Below are positions 42,106-49,204 of a stretch of DNA of 49,204 nucleotides, piece by piece. The stretch comes from Bradyrhizobium sp. NAS80.1 (GTDB taxonomy: Bacteria; Pseudomonadota; Alphaproteobacteria; Rhizobiales; Xanthobacteraceae): positions 1-49,204 of the forward strand of contig NZ_LGHL01000019.1 of NCBI RefSeq assembly GCF_001908205.1, read 5' to 3'. The notes under the pieces are model-generated. The model was not told where the DNA came from. It searched no databases and saw only the letters and a program-made list of their open reading frames with translations. Every line of letters starts with the position of its first letter. Positions within the stretch are counted from its first letter, which is position 1. Both the position numbers and the translations under genes were made by a program.

Positions 42106-45100
42106 TCAGTGCTTATCAGACGCCGGGGGATACGGCGTCTGGCGGGATTTGCCAAAGCGATGCTTCGCCGCCTCCCGCCATCGCTGAAAGGTCACATACA
42201 GCAACGGCACCAGGAAAACGCCGATCGAGCTTGCTGCGAGCATCCCGCCGAACACCGCGGTGCCAACCGCGCGGCGGCTCAGTTCGGCTGCTCCCGTTGC
42301 GACAACCAGCGGGACCAGGCCGAGAATGAATGCGATCGAGGTCATCATCACGGCTCGGAACCGCATTTGCGATCCGAGCACCGCCGCATCTTCCACCGAT
42401 CGACCGGCTTCACGCTGCTCCTTTGCGAACTCCACGATCAGAATCCCGTTCTTGGCAGCGAGCGCGATCAGCACGACGAGCCCGATCTGGCCATAAAGGT
42501 CGAGATTGAGCCCGGAGATCTTGATCGCCACATAAGAGCCAAGGACCCCCACCACGACGGCCAGCAAGACGGGGACAGGAATCGTCCAGCTCTCATAGAG
42601 CGCCACCAGGAAGAGATATGCGAACAGCACCGCTAGTCCGAGGATGATGCCAGTTTGGCCAGACGCCGCCTGCTCCTGATAGGCGGTGCCGGTCCATTCG
42701 AAGGAATAGCCCGCCGGCAACGTGGACTTGGAGATTTCTGCCATCGCAGCGATCGCCGTGCCCGAGGAAACACCGGCGGCAGGTCCGCCGTTGATGGTGA
42801 CAGAGCGGTAGTTGTTGTAACGCGTGATCACCTGCGGCCCGGTCACAATCCTGATGTTCGCGATGGAGCGAATTGGCACCATTTCGCCAGTGCTGTTGCG
42901 AACGTAGATTTGCCAGATGTCTGAAACGTCACCGCGATTGGCCGCCTCGCCCTGCACATTGACCTGCCAGGTACGGCCGAACAGGTTGAAGTTGTTGACA
43001 TAGAAGCCGCCGAGGGTCGCCTGCAACGCCGTGAACACGTCGCTCATGTTGAGGCCAAGGGCCTGGGCCTTTGCACGGTCGATATCAAGAAAGATCGAGG
43101 GATTGGTCGCGGTGAAGGTCGAGAACACGCGCGTCAGGCGCGGATCGCGGTTCGCCACGCTGATCAAGCCACTCACCACGCTACCGACGGCCGCGGGATC
43201 CTGTCCCTCGAGCGCTTCGAGTTGATATTCGAACCCGCCGGAGGTCGATAGACCGATAATCGGCGGCAGATTGAATGGCAGAATGTTGGCCTGGCGGATT
43301 TGCGCGCCCTCGGCGAACGTCCGCCGGATCGTCGCCTGCACCGAATCTGCCGCCGCCTTGCGATCCGCGAATGGCTTCATTCGTGCGACGATGAACGCCG
43401 AATTCGGCTGATTGCCACCATCGAGCAGCGAAAAGCCGATGATCGAGAGCACATGTTCGATTGCTGGAATCTGCTTGAGTAACGTCTCGACCTGCTTGGC
43501 CACTTCACTGGTACGCGCGACCGACGCTGCGTCGGGCAGTTGCACCGCAATGAAGAACGCGCCCTGATCCTCCTCGGGCAAGAACCCGGTTGGCGTGATG
43601 CGCGACACGCCAAAAATTCCGCCCGCGAACACCAGCACCGCGGCAAGCGACAACAGCGCCATGCGCAGCAGGCGGCGCACGATGCCGGCATAGCCGTCGC
43701 GAACCCAATCGATCCCGCCAAGCACGCGCGCCATGATGCCGCGCCGCGGCCCGCTGTGACGCAGGAACACCGCACAGAGCGCCGGCGACAACGTGAGCGC
43801 GTTCAGCGCCGAGATCACCATCGCCGCGCTGATCGTGACCGCGAACTGGCGAAACAACGTGCCCGAGATTCCCGGAATGAACGCGATCGGCACGAACACC
43901 GACAACAGCACCAGCGTGATCGCAATGATCGGTGCGGTGATCTGCGTCATCGCTTTCTTGGTCGCCTCGGCGGGCGAAAGATCCGGCTCCTCCTCCATCA
44001 CGCGTTCGACATTCTCGACAACGACGATCGCATCATCAACCACGATGCCGATCGCGAGCACCATCGCGAGCAGAGAGACCGTGTTGGCCGAATAGCCGAG
44101 CGCCAGGAGGACCGCGAAGGCGCCGATCAAGCTGACGGGAACCGCGACCGCCGGAATTACGGTCGCGCGCAAATTGCCGAGGAACACGAAAACCACGAAC
44201 ACGACGAGCAGGAAGGCCTCACCCAGGGTCTTCAACACTTCCTTGATGGTATCCGTGACAAAGGTCGTCGAATCATATTGCACGAGGTAGGCTAATCCCG
44301 GCGGAAACCGCTCGGACAACCTTGCGAGAGTCGCCTGCACGGCTCTCGCCGTCGTCACCGCATTTGCGCCGGGGGCAAGATAGATCCCCATGGGTACGCC
44401 GGCCTGCCCGTCGATCCGGGCTTCGCTGTCCATATTCTGCGCGCCTATCTCGACGCGGGCGACGTCCTTGATCCGCAATACCGAGCCGTCCGGATTCGCG
44501 CGCAGCAGGATATCGCCAAACTGCGTCGAGGTGGCCAATCGACCTTGCGTCTGCACGTTGAACTGGAACTGCTGATCGTCGCTGATCGGGCGGGCCCCGA
44601 TGCGGCCGACCGGTGCCTGCACGCTCTGTGCGCGGATCGCTGCGATCACGTCCGACGGCGCCAGATTGAGGCTGGTAAGGCGCTGCGTATCAAACCAGAT
44701 ACGCATAGAGTAGTTCAGCTTGGCGAACAGCGTCGCCTGGCCGACGCCGGGCGTGCGAGAAATCGCATCGAGAACGTTGATAATGGCGTAGTTGGTGATG
44801 AAGAGTGGATCCTGCTCGCCGCTCTTGCTGTACAGCACGATAAACTGCAGCACCGCCGAGGAGCGCTTCTGTACCGTCAGACCTTGCGCCTGCACCTCGG
44901 TCGGCAGCTGCGCAAGAGCGCTCTGCACGCGGTTATTGACATTCACCGTATTGATGTCGGGATTGGTGCCAAGCGCAAACGAGACAGTCAGCGTATAGGT
45001 GCCGTCATTGCCGCTCGTCGACTTCATGTAGAGCATCTTGTCGACGCCAACGACCTGGGCCTCAAGCGGCTGGGCGACGCTCGATTCCACCACCTCGGCG

Positions 45101-45261
45101 GACGCGCCCGGAAAGTTGGCGTTGACGGTGACCTGCGGGGGCACGATGTCCGGGAACTGCGCCACCGGAATCTGCAAAAGCGCAAGCGCGCCCGCTATTG
45201 TGATGACAAAGGCGATCACAATGGCCAGGCGTGGGCGATCTACGAAGACCGACGAAATCAT
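42106..45261 (-). CDS. RND multidrug efflux transporter (HAE1 family, AcrB/MexB-like)
   Basis: The 1051-residue inner-membrane transporter has twelve membrane segments with the HAE1 start [19 protein letters not shown] and the two proton-relay Asp residues in [20 protein letters not shown] (TM4). Two large periplasmic porter domains lie between TM1-2 and TM7-8. It is fed by the adaptor encoded just upstream, whose stop overlaps its ATG by four bases. No outer-membrane channel gene and no TetR-type regulator are next to it. A hairpin-forming inverted repeat (42117-42141) spans the last codons but lacks a T-run. Substrates are unknown. Confidence 0.93.
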   Translation of the reverse strand: MISSVFVDRPRLAIVIAFVITIAGALALLQIPVAQFPDIVPPQVTVNANFPGASAEVVESSVAQPLEAQVVGVDKMLYMKSTSGNDGTYTLTVSFALGTNPDINTVNVNNRVQSALAQLPTEVQAQGLTVQKRSSAVLQFIVLYSKSGEQDPLFITNYAIINVLDAISRTPGVGQATLFAKLNYSMRIWFDTQRLTSLNLAPSDVIAAIRAQSVQAPVGRIGARPISDDQQFQFNVQTQGRLATSTQFGDILLRANPDGSVLRIKDVARVEIGAQNMDSEARIDGQAGVPMGIYLAPGANAVTTARAVQATLARLSERFPPGLAYLVQYDSTTFVTDTIKEVLKTLGEAFLLVVFVVFVFLGNLRATVIPAVAVPVSLIGAFAVLLALGYSANTVSLLAMVLAIGIVVDDAIVVVENVERVMEEEPDLSPAEATKKAMTQITAPIIAITLVLLSVFVPIAFIPGISGTLFRQFAVTISAAMVISALNALTLSPALCAVFLRHSGPRRGIMARVLGGIDWVRDGYAGIVRRLLRMALLSLAAVLVFAGGIFGVSRITPTGFLPEEDQGAFFIAVQLPDAASVARTSEVAKQVETLLKQIPAIEHVLSIIGFSLLDGGNQPNSAFIVARMKPFADRKAAADSVQATIRRTFAEGAQIRQANILPFNLPPIIGLSTSGGFEYQLEALEGQDPAAVGSVVSGLISVANRDPRLTRVFSTFTATNPSIFLDIDRAKAQALGLNMSDVFTALQATLGGFYVNNFNLFGRTWQVNVQGEAANRGDVSDIWQIYVRNSTGEMVPIRSIANIRIVTGPQVITRYNNYRSVTINGGPAAGVSSGTAIAAMAEISKSTLPAGYSFEWTGTAYQEQAASGQTGIILGLAVLFAYLFLVALYESWTIPVPVLLAVVVGVLGSYVAIKISGLNLDLYGQIGLVVLIALAAKNGILIVEFAKEQREAGRSVEDAAVLGSQMRFRAVMMTSIAFILGLVPLVVATGAAELSRRAVGTAVFGGMLAASSIGVFLVPLLYVTFQRWREAAKHRFGKSRQTPYPPASDKH

Positions 45262-46511
45262 GGAGTTGTGCCCGTCGGTTTCGGCCCTAGCCCGCCGCCG
45301 CTTTTCTGGCCGCTGCCACTGTCCACGCTCTCGTTCAGGCTCGACTGCAGCAGCTTGCTCGCGGGTCCCGGCGCCACCGGCCGGGCGGGCTGCACCCGTT
45401 GTAAGCCCTCGACGATCACCTTTTCACCTGGCGAAAGCCCACTTGTCACGGATGCAATCGTCGCTGTTGATTGCCCAAGCTGAATTCGCCGCTGCTCGGC
45501 TTTGTTGTCGGCGCCGAGAACAAAAACATACTCACCCTGCTGATCCGAAAGCACGGCCGAGCGCGGTATCGCCACGACATCGACCGGCTGCACGCCTTCG
45601 AGCAACACGGTGACGAACTCACCGTCGGTAAGCTCGCGCACGACCAGGCGGCCGCCCGACAGATGCGGCAAGGGCGGATTGGGAATCGTGCCCCGCAGCA
45701 TGATCGTGTCGGTGCTCTGCGCGATCGTGTTACTGACAAAATTGAGCTTGCCTACCTGATCATATAGGCGGCCGTCTGTTAGCCGAAGGCGAATGACAAC
45801 TGCGTCGAAGCCACCCCGTGGGGCGTAGCGTTCGCGCAGATCCAGGGCCTCGCGGACAGACACCGGAAACGTGACATACATTGGGTCCTGACTGACGATA
45901 GTCGTGAGCACGCCAGAACTCGGGCTGACCACATTGCCTTCAGTGACTGAGGTGCGTCCAATCATGCCGTCGATCGGCGAGCGAATTTCGGTGTAGTCGA
46001 GATTGATCTGCGATAGGTCGACCTGCGCCTGTGCCGCCTGCACTTGCGCTTCCAGGCTCTGCTGGTTGGCGACTGCAGCGTCATAGGTGGATTGTTGGCC
46101 GGCCGGTCCGCCCAGGAGCGTCCTTGCCCGCTCGGTTGTCAGCTTGGCGTTGACCAAAGTTGCCTGCAACTGCGCGACCTGCGCCTGCTTCGACTTGAGG
46201 TCGGCCTCAAAGGGACCGCGCTCGAGCGTGTAGAGCAGATCGCCAGTCTTGACCTCGGCACCTTCCACAAAATGGCGCTGCTCCAGAAAGGCGGTGACGC
46301 GCGCGACAACGCTGACGCGATTGGTCGCTTCGACACGTCCCAGAAACTCGCTGGATTGAATGATGGGCCGCTTGACCGCTTCCATCACGCCGACGGCCGG
46401 AGGTCCTGCTTGTGCGACCTGGGCGTCGGCGCTTGCGATCGTTCCAAGACCGATGGCCGCCAACATCACGGCACCTATCAGCGTGCCGCTCGCTGTTTGC
46501 TTAAGGTGCAT
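45258..46511 (-). CDS. Efflux RND periplasmic adaptor subunit (AcrA/MexA-like)
   Basis: The 417-residue membrane-fusion protein has a signal peptide (about residues 1-31, ending ASADAQ; no lipobox Cys), a barrel-sandwich hybrid split around an alpha-hairpin (about 95-175), and a C-terminal beta part ending in a Gly/Pro-rich tail. The segments [20 protein letters not shown] and [19 protein letters not shown] are classic for the family. The ATG at 46511 starts the signal peptide; an in-frame upstream extension of 23 codons is not needed. It links the RND pump to an outer-membrane channel encoded elsewhere. Confidence 0.92.
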   Translation of the reverse strand: MHLKQTASGTLIGAVMLAAIGLGTIASADAQVAQAGPPAVGVMEAVKRPIIQSSEFLGRVEATNRVSVVARVTAFLEQRHFVEGAEVKTGDLLYTLERGPFEADLKSKQAQVAQLQATLVNAKLTTERARTLLGGPAGQQSTYDAAVANQQSLEAQVQAAQAQVDLSQINLDYTEIRSPIDGMIGRTSVTEGNVVSPSSGVLTTIVSQDPMYVTFPVSVREALDLRERYAPRGGFDAVVIRLRLTDGRLYDQVGKLNFVSNTIAQSTDTIMLRGTIPNPPLPHLSGGRLVVRELTDGEFVTVLLEGVQPVDVVAIPRSAVLSDQQGEYVFVLGADNKAEQRRIQLGQSTATIASVTSGLSPGEKVIVEGLQRVQPARPVAPGPASKLLQSSLNESVDSGSGQKSGGGLGPKPTGTTP

Positions 46512-47212
46512 GTTCGTGTGCGCCTTCCACTTTTCGGGTCTCGATCTGCGGTCGTGGCGGTAGAACGCAATCATATCCATAGCAGGACCGTGGCAAGACG
46601 TCGACGATGGGCCATTCGCTGCACGCGCGGCCGACGCGCGAACGCCAGACGGTCTGGACCCGATGCAAATCCGCGGGGAACCAAGCCCCAGTCAGGTCCA
46701 GCCAACCGCCAACCCGATGTCTACCGCGCTAACCCGCGCCGGGGAATGTTTGCGGTTCCTCTTGATTTGGGTCTTTCTCATTTCCGGCCAGTCGGGCGTC
46801 GGTGCCACGAGAACGTGGAACCGTTCCAGGCTCACGACGAAGAGCACCCCTGACCTCAGTCGCTATTTTGAGTGTCAGCTCCGCTTCGGGGTCAAAATGC
46901 GAAGAACCCAACTTGAGATCAACGGACGCCCGACGAGAGTCACGAAGCGAAGAACTCAGCGTAAGCAAATCCAATCCGCTCCGCCTTATTGAACGGACCT
47001 CTTGGCCCGTGCCGCCATTTCGCTGATGGGCCAAGAAGAGACGATCGCCGACGCCGGCAAATGCAGTCGCCGCATTGATTAACTATTACGCACACAGGGG
47101 AAAGATTGCCCTATCGCGAGACTAAGGCCTTCGCGAGTTTGAGATTGATCCCCAACTCGAATTGTCGCGACTGCCCGATGCCGACAAATAGCTCGCTTCC
47201 TCACTTGGGCGG
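46512..47212. other. 701-bp region without a supported gene
   Basis: Several open frames of 60-110 codons exist but none has a ribosome site, family motif or matching codon use. The region contains the promoter of the efflux operon at its left side, a fragment of the GGGTCAAAATGCGAAGAACC repeat (46897-46919) and a fuller copy of a related repeat (46938-47001). It is less GC-rich than the LPS locus and looks like eroded mobile DNA. Confidence 0.5.
46938..47001 (+). repeat. Direct repeat, left copy, flanking the hydrolase gene
   Basis: The segment with CGAAGAACTC, GTAAG, ATC, TCCGCT and AACGGACCTC in that order is repeated at 48777-48843 in the same orientation at roughly 70 percent identity. 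Related strings are widely scattered in rhizobial genomes. Confidence 0.55.
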
Positions 47213-48589
47213 CTATCGCACACTCTCAGCGATCCATTTCACGATTTCTCGCCCGCAGCTGGGGTAATTGTAAATCCCATGATGCATGCTCGAAGCGCTC
47301 AATGCGCTGTTTTGGACCCTTGGCTGCTGGTCCGGCGTTTTCAAGGTGATGATCCGGGCGCGTGTCGAATCTGGAGTTGAATCGTGCGCGATCTCGCAGC
47401 GAGCGGCCCCTATCAGAAACTCTGTCCCGAACGCGCTGTTGAACAGACCAGGAGTCAGCAGAAAAACACATAGAAGGCTCATCAGAACAAAGTAACCAGC
47501 CTGCATAATGTATTGATCGAACCAATCAGCGATATGTGTGTGTACGGGAAAGCGAAAAATGTGGCAAAGGACCAAAAACAAGAGAACTTTCGGACTCGAC
47601 AATAGCCTTACTGCGATGCGACTAATAGCGGTACCGATAGATCCGCTAACAAGCATTAACGCAGCCTCATCATCAATTCCTCGTATCACAAGTAGATTGG
47701 GCGCCAGGGGACTCGTGCTATCGTAATTTGCAAGTTTGGAGATATTGAAAGGCCGCCATGCCCACGCCTTCATCTGACCAGCTAACTGCTCTAGCTTGGC
47801 GATCTTGGAAAACCGCGATGCCCGCGCTTCGGTCTGCTCGACCAGCTGACTCAGTCGAGGTGATGGATTCAAGAAAAGGTGCGCAAGCAAATAGGACACG
47901 ACTGCTAGGGGGGGCCAGAAAAGCAACACGGAGAGAACGTGCGGAGTAAGGGAGAACGCGCGAGGGTCAGCAAGCCAGTCAGAGGGGCCCAGCAGCCCGA
48001 GGGCCCTGTTCCAAGGTTCAGGCACGTGACTATGCAGTAGAGAGAGTCCAAAGCCGAGCGTAACGAAGAAAGACATAGCGCCAATAAACTCGAACGAACC
48101 TGCATGCCGAGCTGGAAATACGCGAACAAACGGAGTCGCGAGGGTGATCAGATGAAAATTTGCGCCGCGATTTCCTAGTTTTGAGATCGCCAAAAAGGCT
48201 ACGTTGCCTCCATGGCTATGAGCGATCACGATCGAATTGGCGTTGTCGGGATCCGACGCCAATTGATGAGAGAGTTCTTCGGCCGCGCGCGCACGATCGC
48301 GCACCGAATTGCCCCCACTCCACTGAAATATGCGATAGCTTGCAGCGATGTCCGCTTCGCGCAGTTCCGACTCCAACTTGCTGCGAAACAAGGATCCTTC
48401 ATCATACCACGCAGGATCAGGCGGGACGCTACGGAACCGGGCACGAGCAGCGCGGAACAGAGCAGTCGCGGCGCGGCACAACGCATGCCATCGCGAACTC
48501 GCCTGCCCCCCACCCCATGTGCCGTGCACCATTGTGATGGTGCAAAGTCGTTTTGGGGAGGTTTCAGAACAATGAGCGCTTAACAGCAT
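47213..48589 (-). CDS. Membrane-embedded alpha/beta hydrolase (serine esterase/lipase-like), unknown role
   Basis: The 458-residue protein combines a serine hydrolase with three to four membrane segments. The oxyanion strand is ITMVHGTWGGG (residues 18-28), the nucleophile is Ser125 in VIAHSHGGN, the acid is probably Asp307 or Asp308 (RGIDDEA), and the base is His436 or His437 in SSMHHGIYNYP. Hydrophobic stretches lie at about 168-186, 214-240, 325-345 and 363-385, inserted between nucleophile and acid and again between acid and His. I do not recognise a named family. The gene is visibly richer in A and T than its neighbours and sits between direct repeats, which suggests transfer. Start 48589 keeps the first strand intact. 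Confidence 0.68.
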   Translation of the reverse strand: MLLSAHCSETSPKRLCTITMVHGTWGGGQASSRWHALCRAATALFRAARARFRSVPPDPAWYDEGSLFRSKLESELREADIAASYRIFQWSGGNSVRDRARAAEELSHQLASDPDNANSIVIAHSHGGNVAFLAISKLGNRGANFHLITLATPFVRVFPARHAGSFEFIGAMSFFVTLGFGLSLLHSHVPEPWNRALGLLGPSDWLADPRAFSLTPHVLSVLLFWPPLAVVSYLLAHLFLNPSPRLSQLVEQTEARASRFSKIAKLEQLAGQMKAWAWRPFNISKLANYDSTSPLAPNLLVIRGIDDEAALMLVSGSIGTAISRIAVRLLSSPKVLLFLVLCHIFRFPVHTHIADWFDQYIMQAGYFVLMSLLCVFLLTPGLFNSAFGTEFLIGAARCEIAHDSTPDSTRARIITLKTPDQQPRVQNSALSASSMHHGIYNYPSCGREIVKWIAESVR

Positions 48590-48948
48590 GACAACATTCC
48601 ATGCTATTTCTCAAATGATCAGTCGAACATCCCTGCCGGAAGCCGTTTGGACCTCGAGATTGAGCGGCTTCATTCCAGTCGCGCGACTAACCTACGCTAC
48701 CCTCAACCCGGCGTAAGGCGATGTGAGCTAGTTCACGCGGTCGTACATTTCCAGCCACAAGTCTGATGTTTCTTGAGGGTCGAAGTGCGAAGAACTCTGG
48801 GTAAGAAAAATCTAGTCCGCTACGCCTCCACTAAACGGACCTCAATGAAGGGCATCGCCACTTCGCTGTTGCACCAGAAGCTGACTTAGACGCGACGACT
48901 TGAATTGCCTCCTTGTCCTCGGTTGCAGACCGGGGACGGAGAACTGAG
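48590..48948. other. 359-bp region without a supported gene
   Basis: This holds the promoter of the hydrolase gene and a repeat at 48777-48843. No RNA gene or convincing reading frame is seen. It ends at the 3' end of the L,D-transpeptidase gene. Confidence 0.5.
48777..48843 (+). repeat. Direct repeat, right copy, flanking the hydrolase gene
   Basis: This is the partner of 46938-47001, with the same order of blocks (GCGAAGAACTC, GGGTAAG, AGTCCGCT, AAACGGACCTC). The pair encloses the hydrolase gene and its promoter. Confidence 0.55.
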
Positions 48949-49204
48949 TTACTGGACCTCGGCGATCTTCGGTCCAGATGACAGCATCTGCGCGTTGGCC
49001 GCCAAGGGCCGCTTCGACGGCGATGCCGGGTCGGGCAATCGAAAAGCAGCGTCGGGCGGCGCGCCCTGGGAAGGTCGACGGGCAGCGGTTGCCGGAAGCA
49101 CGATCACCTTCGCTCCGACTTTCACCCGCTCATAAAGGTCCACGACGTCCTCATTGGTCAGCCGGATACAGCCGGACGAAACCCGCTTCCCGATCGTATC
49201 GGGG
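48949..49204 (-). CDS. L,D-transpeptidase (YkuD domain), C-terminal end, cut by the window edge
   Basis: Reading in from the right edge gives PDTIGKRVSSGCIRLTNEDV followed by VDLYERVKVGAKVIVLP. The SSGCIRLTN string is the catalytic-Cys motif of ErfK/YbiS/YcfS/YnhG transpeptidases, which cross-link peptidoglycan or attach proteins to it in the periplasm. The final 45 residues form a Pro/Ala-rich tail after the domain. The N-terminal part lies outside the window, so length and signal peptide cannot be judged. Confidence 0.88.
   Translation of the reverse strand, partial: PDTIGKRVSSGCIRLTNEDVVDLYERVKVGAKVIVLPATAARRPSQGAPPDAAFRLPDPASPSKRPLAANAQMLSSGPKIAEVQ

Noticed and set aside
42117..42141. 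Inverted repeat CAGACGCCG/CGGCGTCTG as a terminator for the efflux operon.
   Set aside because: It lies inside the last codons of the transporter gene and has no T-run after it.
46663..46992. 109-codon open frame beginning with a hydrophobic stretch, upstream of the efflux operon.
   Set aside because: There is no ribosome site, no family likeness, and its second half lies in a dispersed repeat.
1..49204. CRISPR array, tRNA or rRNA genes, prophage or toxin-antitoxin pairs.
   Set aside because: No regularly spaced repeats with unique spacers, no cloverleaf or rRNA-like stretch, and no pair of small overlapping genes of that type were seen by eye.

Overview
The window is high-GC DNA with the gene content, codon use and dispersed repeats expected of a Bradyrhizobium or close relative (Alphaproteobacteria, Nitrobacteraceae). 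Pointers are the short palindromic repeats typical of that group, the mlaE-mlaF-mlaD order, an alphaproteobacterial type LPS locus and several cytochrome c genes. This placement is from pattern recognition, not from a search. No rRNA, tRNA or CRISPR array was seen.

Left part (1-14.6 kb): the 3' end of an IS110-family transposase gene lies at the window edge. It is followed by an Mla lipid-transport operon (mlaE, mlaF, mlaD), an enolase-superfamily dipeptide epimerase convergent with an MFS transporter, and an Ala/Glu-rich protein of unknown function. Next come a block of 148-bp repeats, a small secreted protein, a Na/Pi cotransporter-like protein, a secreted caspase-fold protein with two CRP-like dyads upstream, a PLP-dependent dehydratase, and a two-gene unit of an LpxH-like phosphoesterase and a glycosyltransferase.

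Middle part (14.8-24.3 kb): thiD is divergent from a stand-alone Lrp/AsnC ligand-binding domain, followed by a diheme cytochrome c, a CHRD-domain protein and a trans-sulfuration type PLP enzyme. Then comes a molybdenum hydroxylase large subunit (form II CO-dehydrogenase-like) with two cytochrome c' genes downstream. A decayed copy of the hydroxylase 3' end lies between the two cytochrome genes and records a tandem duplication.

Right-centre part (24.3-42 kb): this is a cell-envelope locus. It holds murJ, a DegT aminotransferase with a Gfo/Idh dehydrogenase (candidates for UDP-2,3-diamino-sugar synthesis for lipid A), GDP-mannose and UDP-galacturonate synthesis, and a flippase-like membrane protein. 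It also holds a WecA/WbpL-like initiating transferase, a broken NAD-dependent epimerase/reductase, a glycosyltransferase, a WbpM-like 4,6-dehydratase, an O-antigen ligase, hldE, hldD and waaF. Together these supply heptose and sugar nucleotides, start an O-chain on undecaprenyl phosphate and ligate it to the core. The frameshift in the reductase is the one obvious break in that chain.

Right end (42-49.2 kb): an RND efflux pump (adaptor plus transporter) comes first. It is followed by a lower-GC region with a membrane-embedded serine hydrolase between two direct repeats, and the C-terminal end of an L,D-transpeptidase runs off the window.
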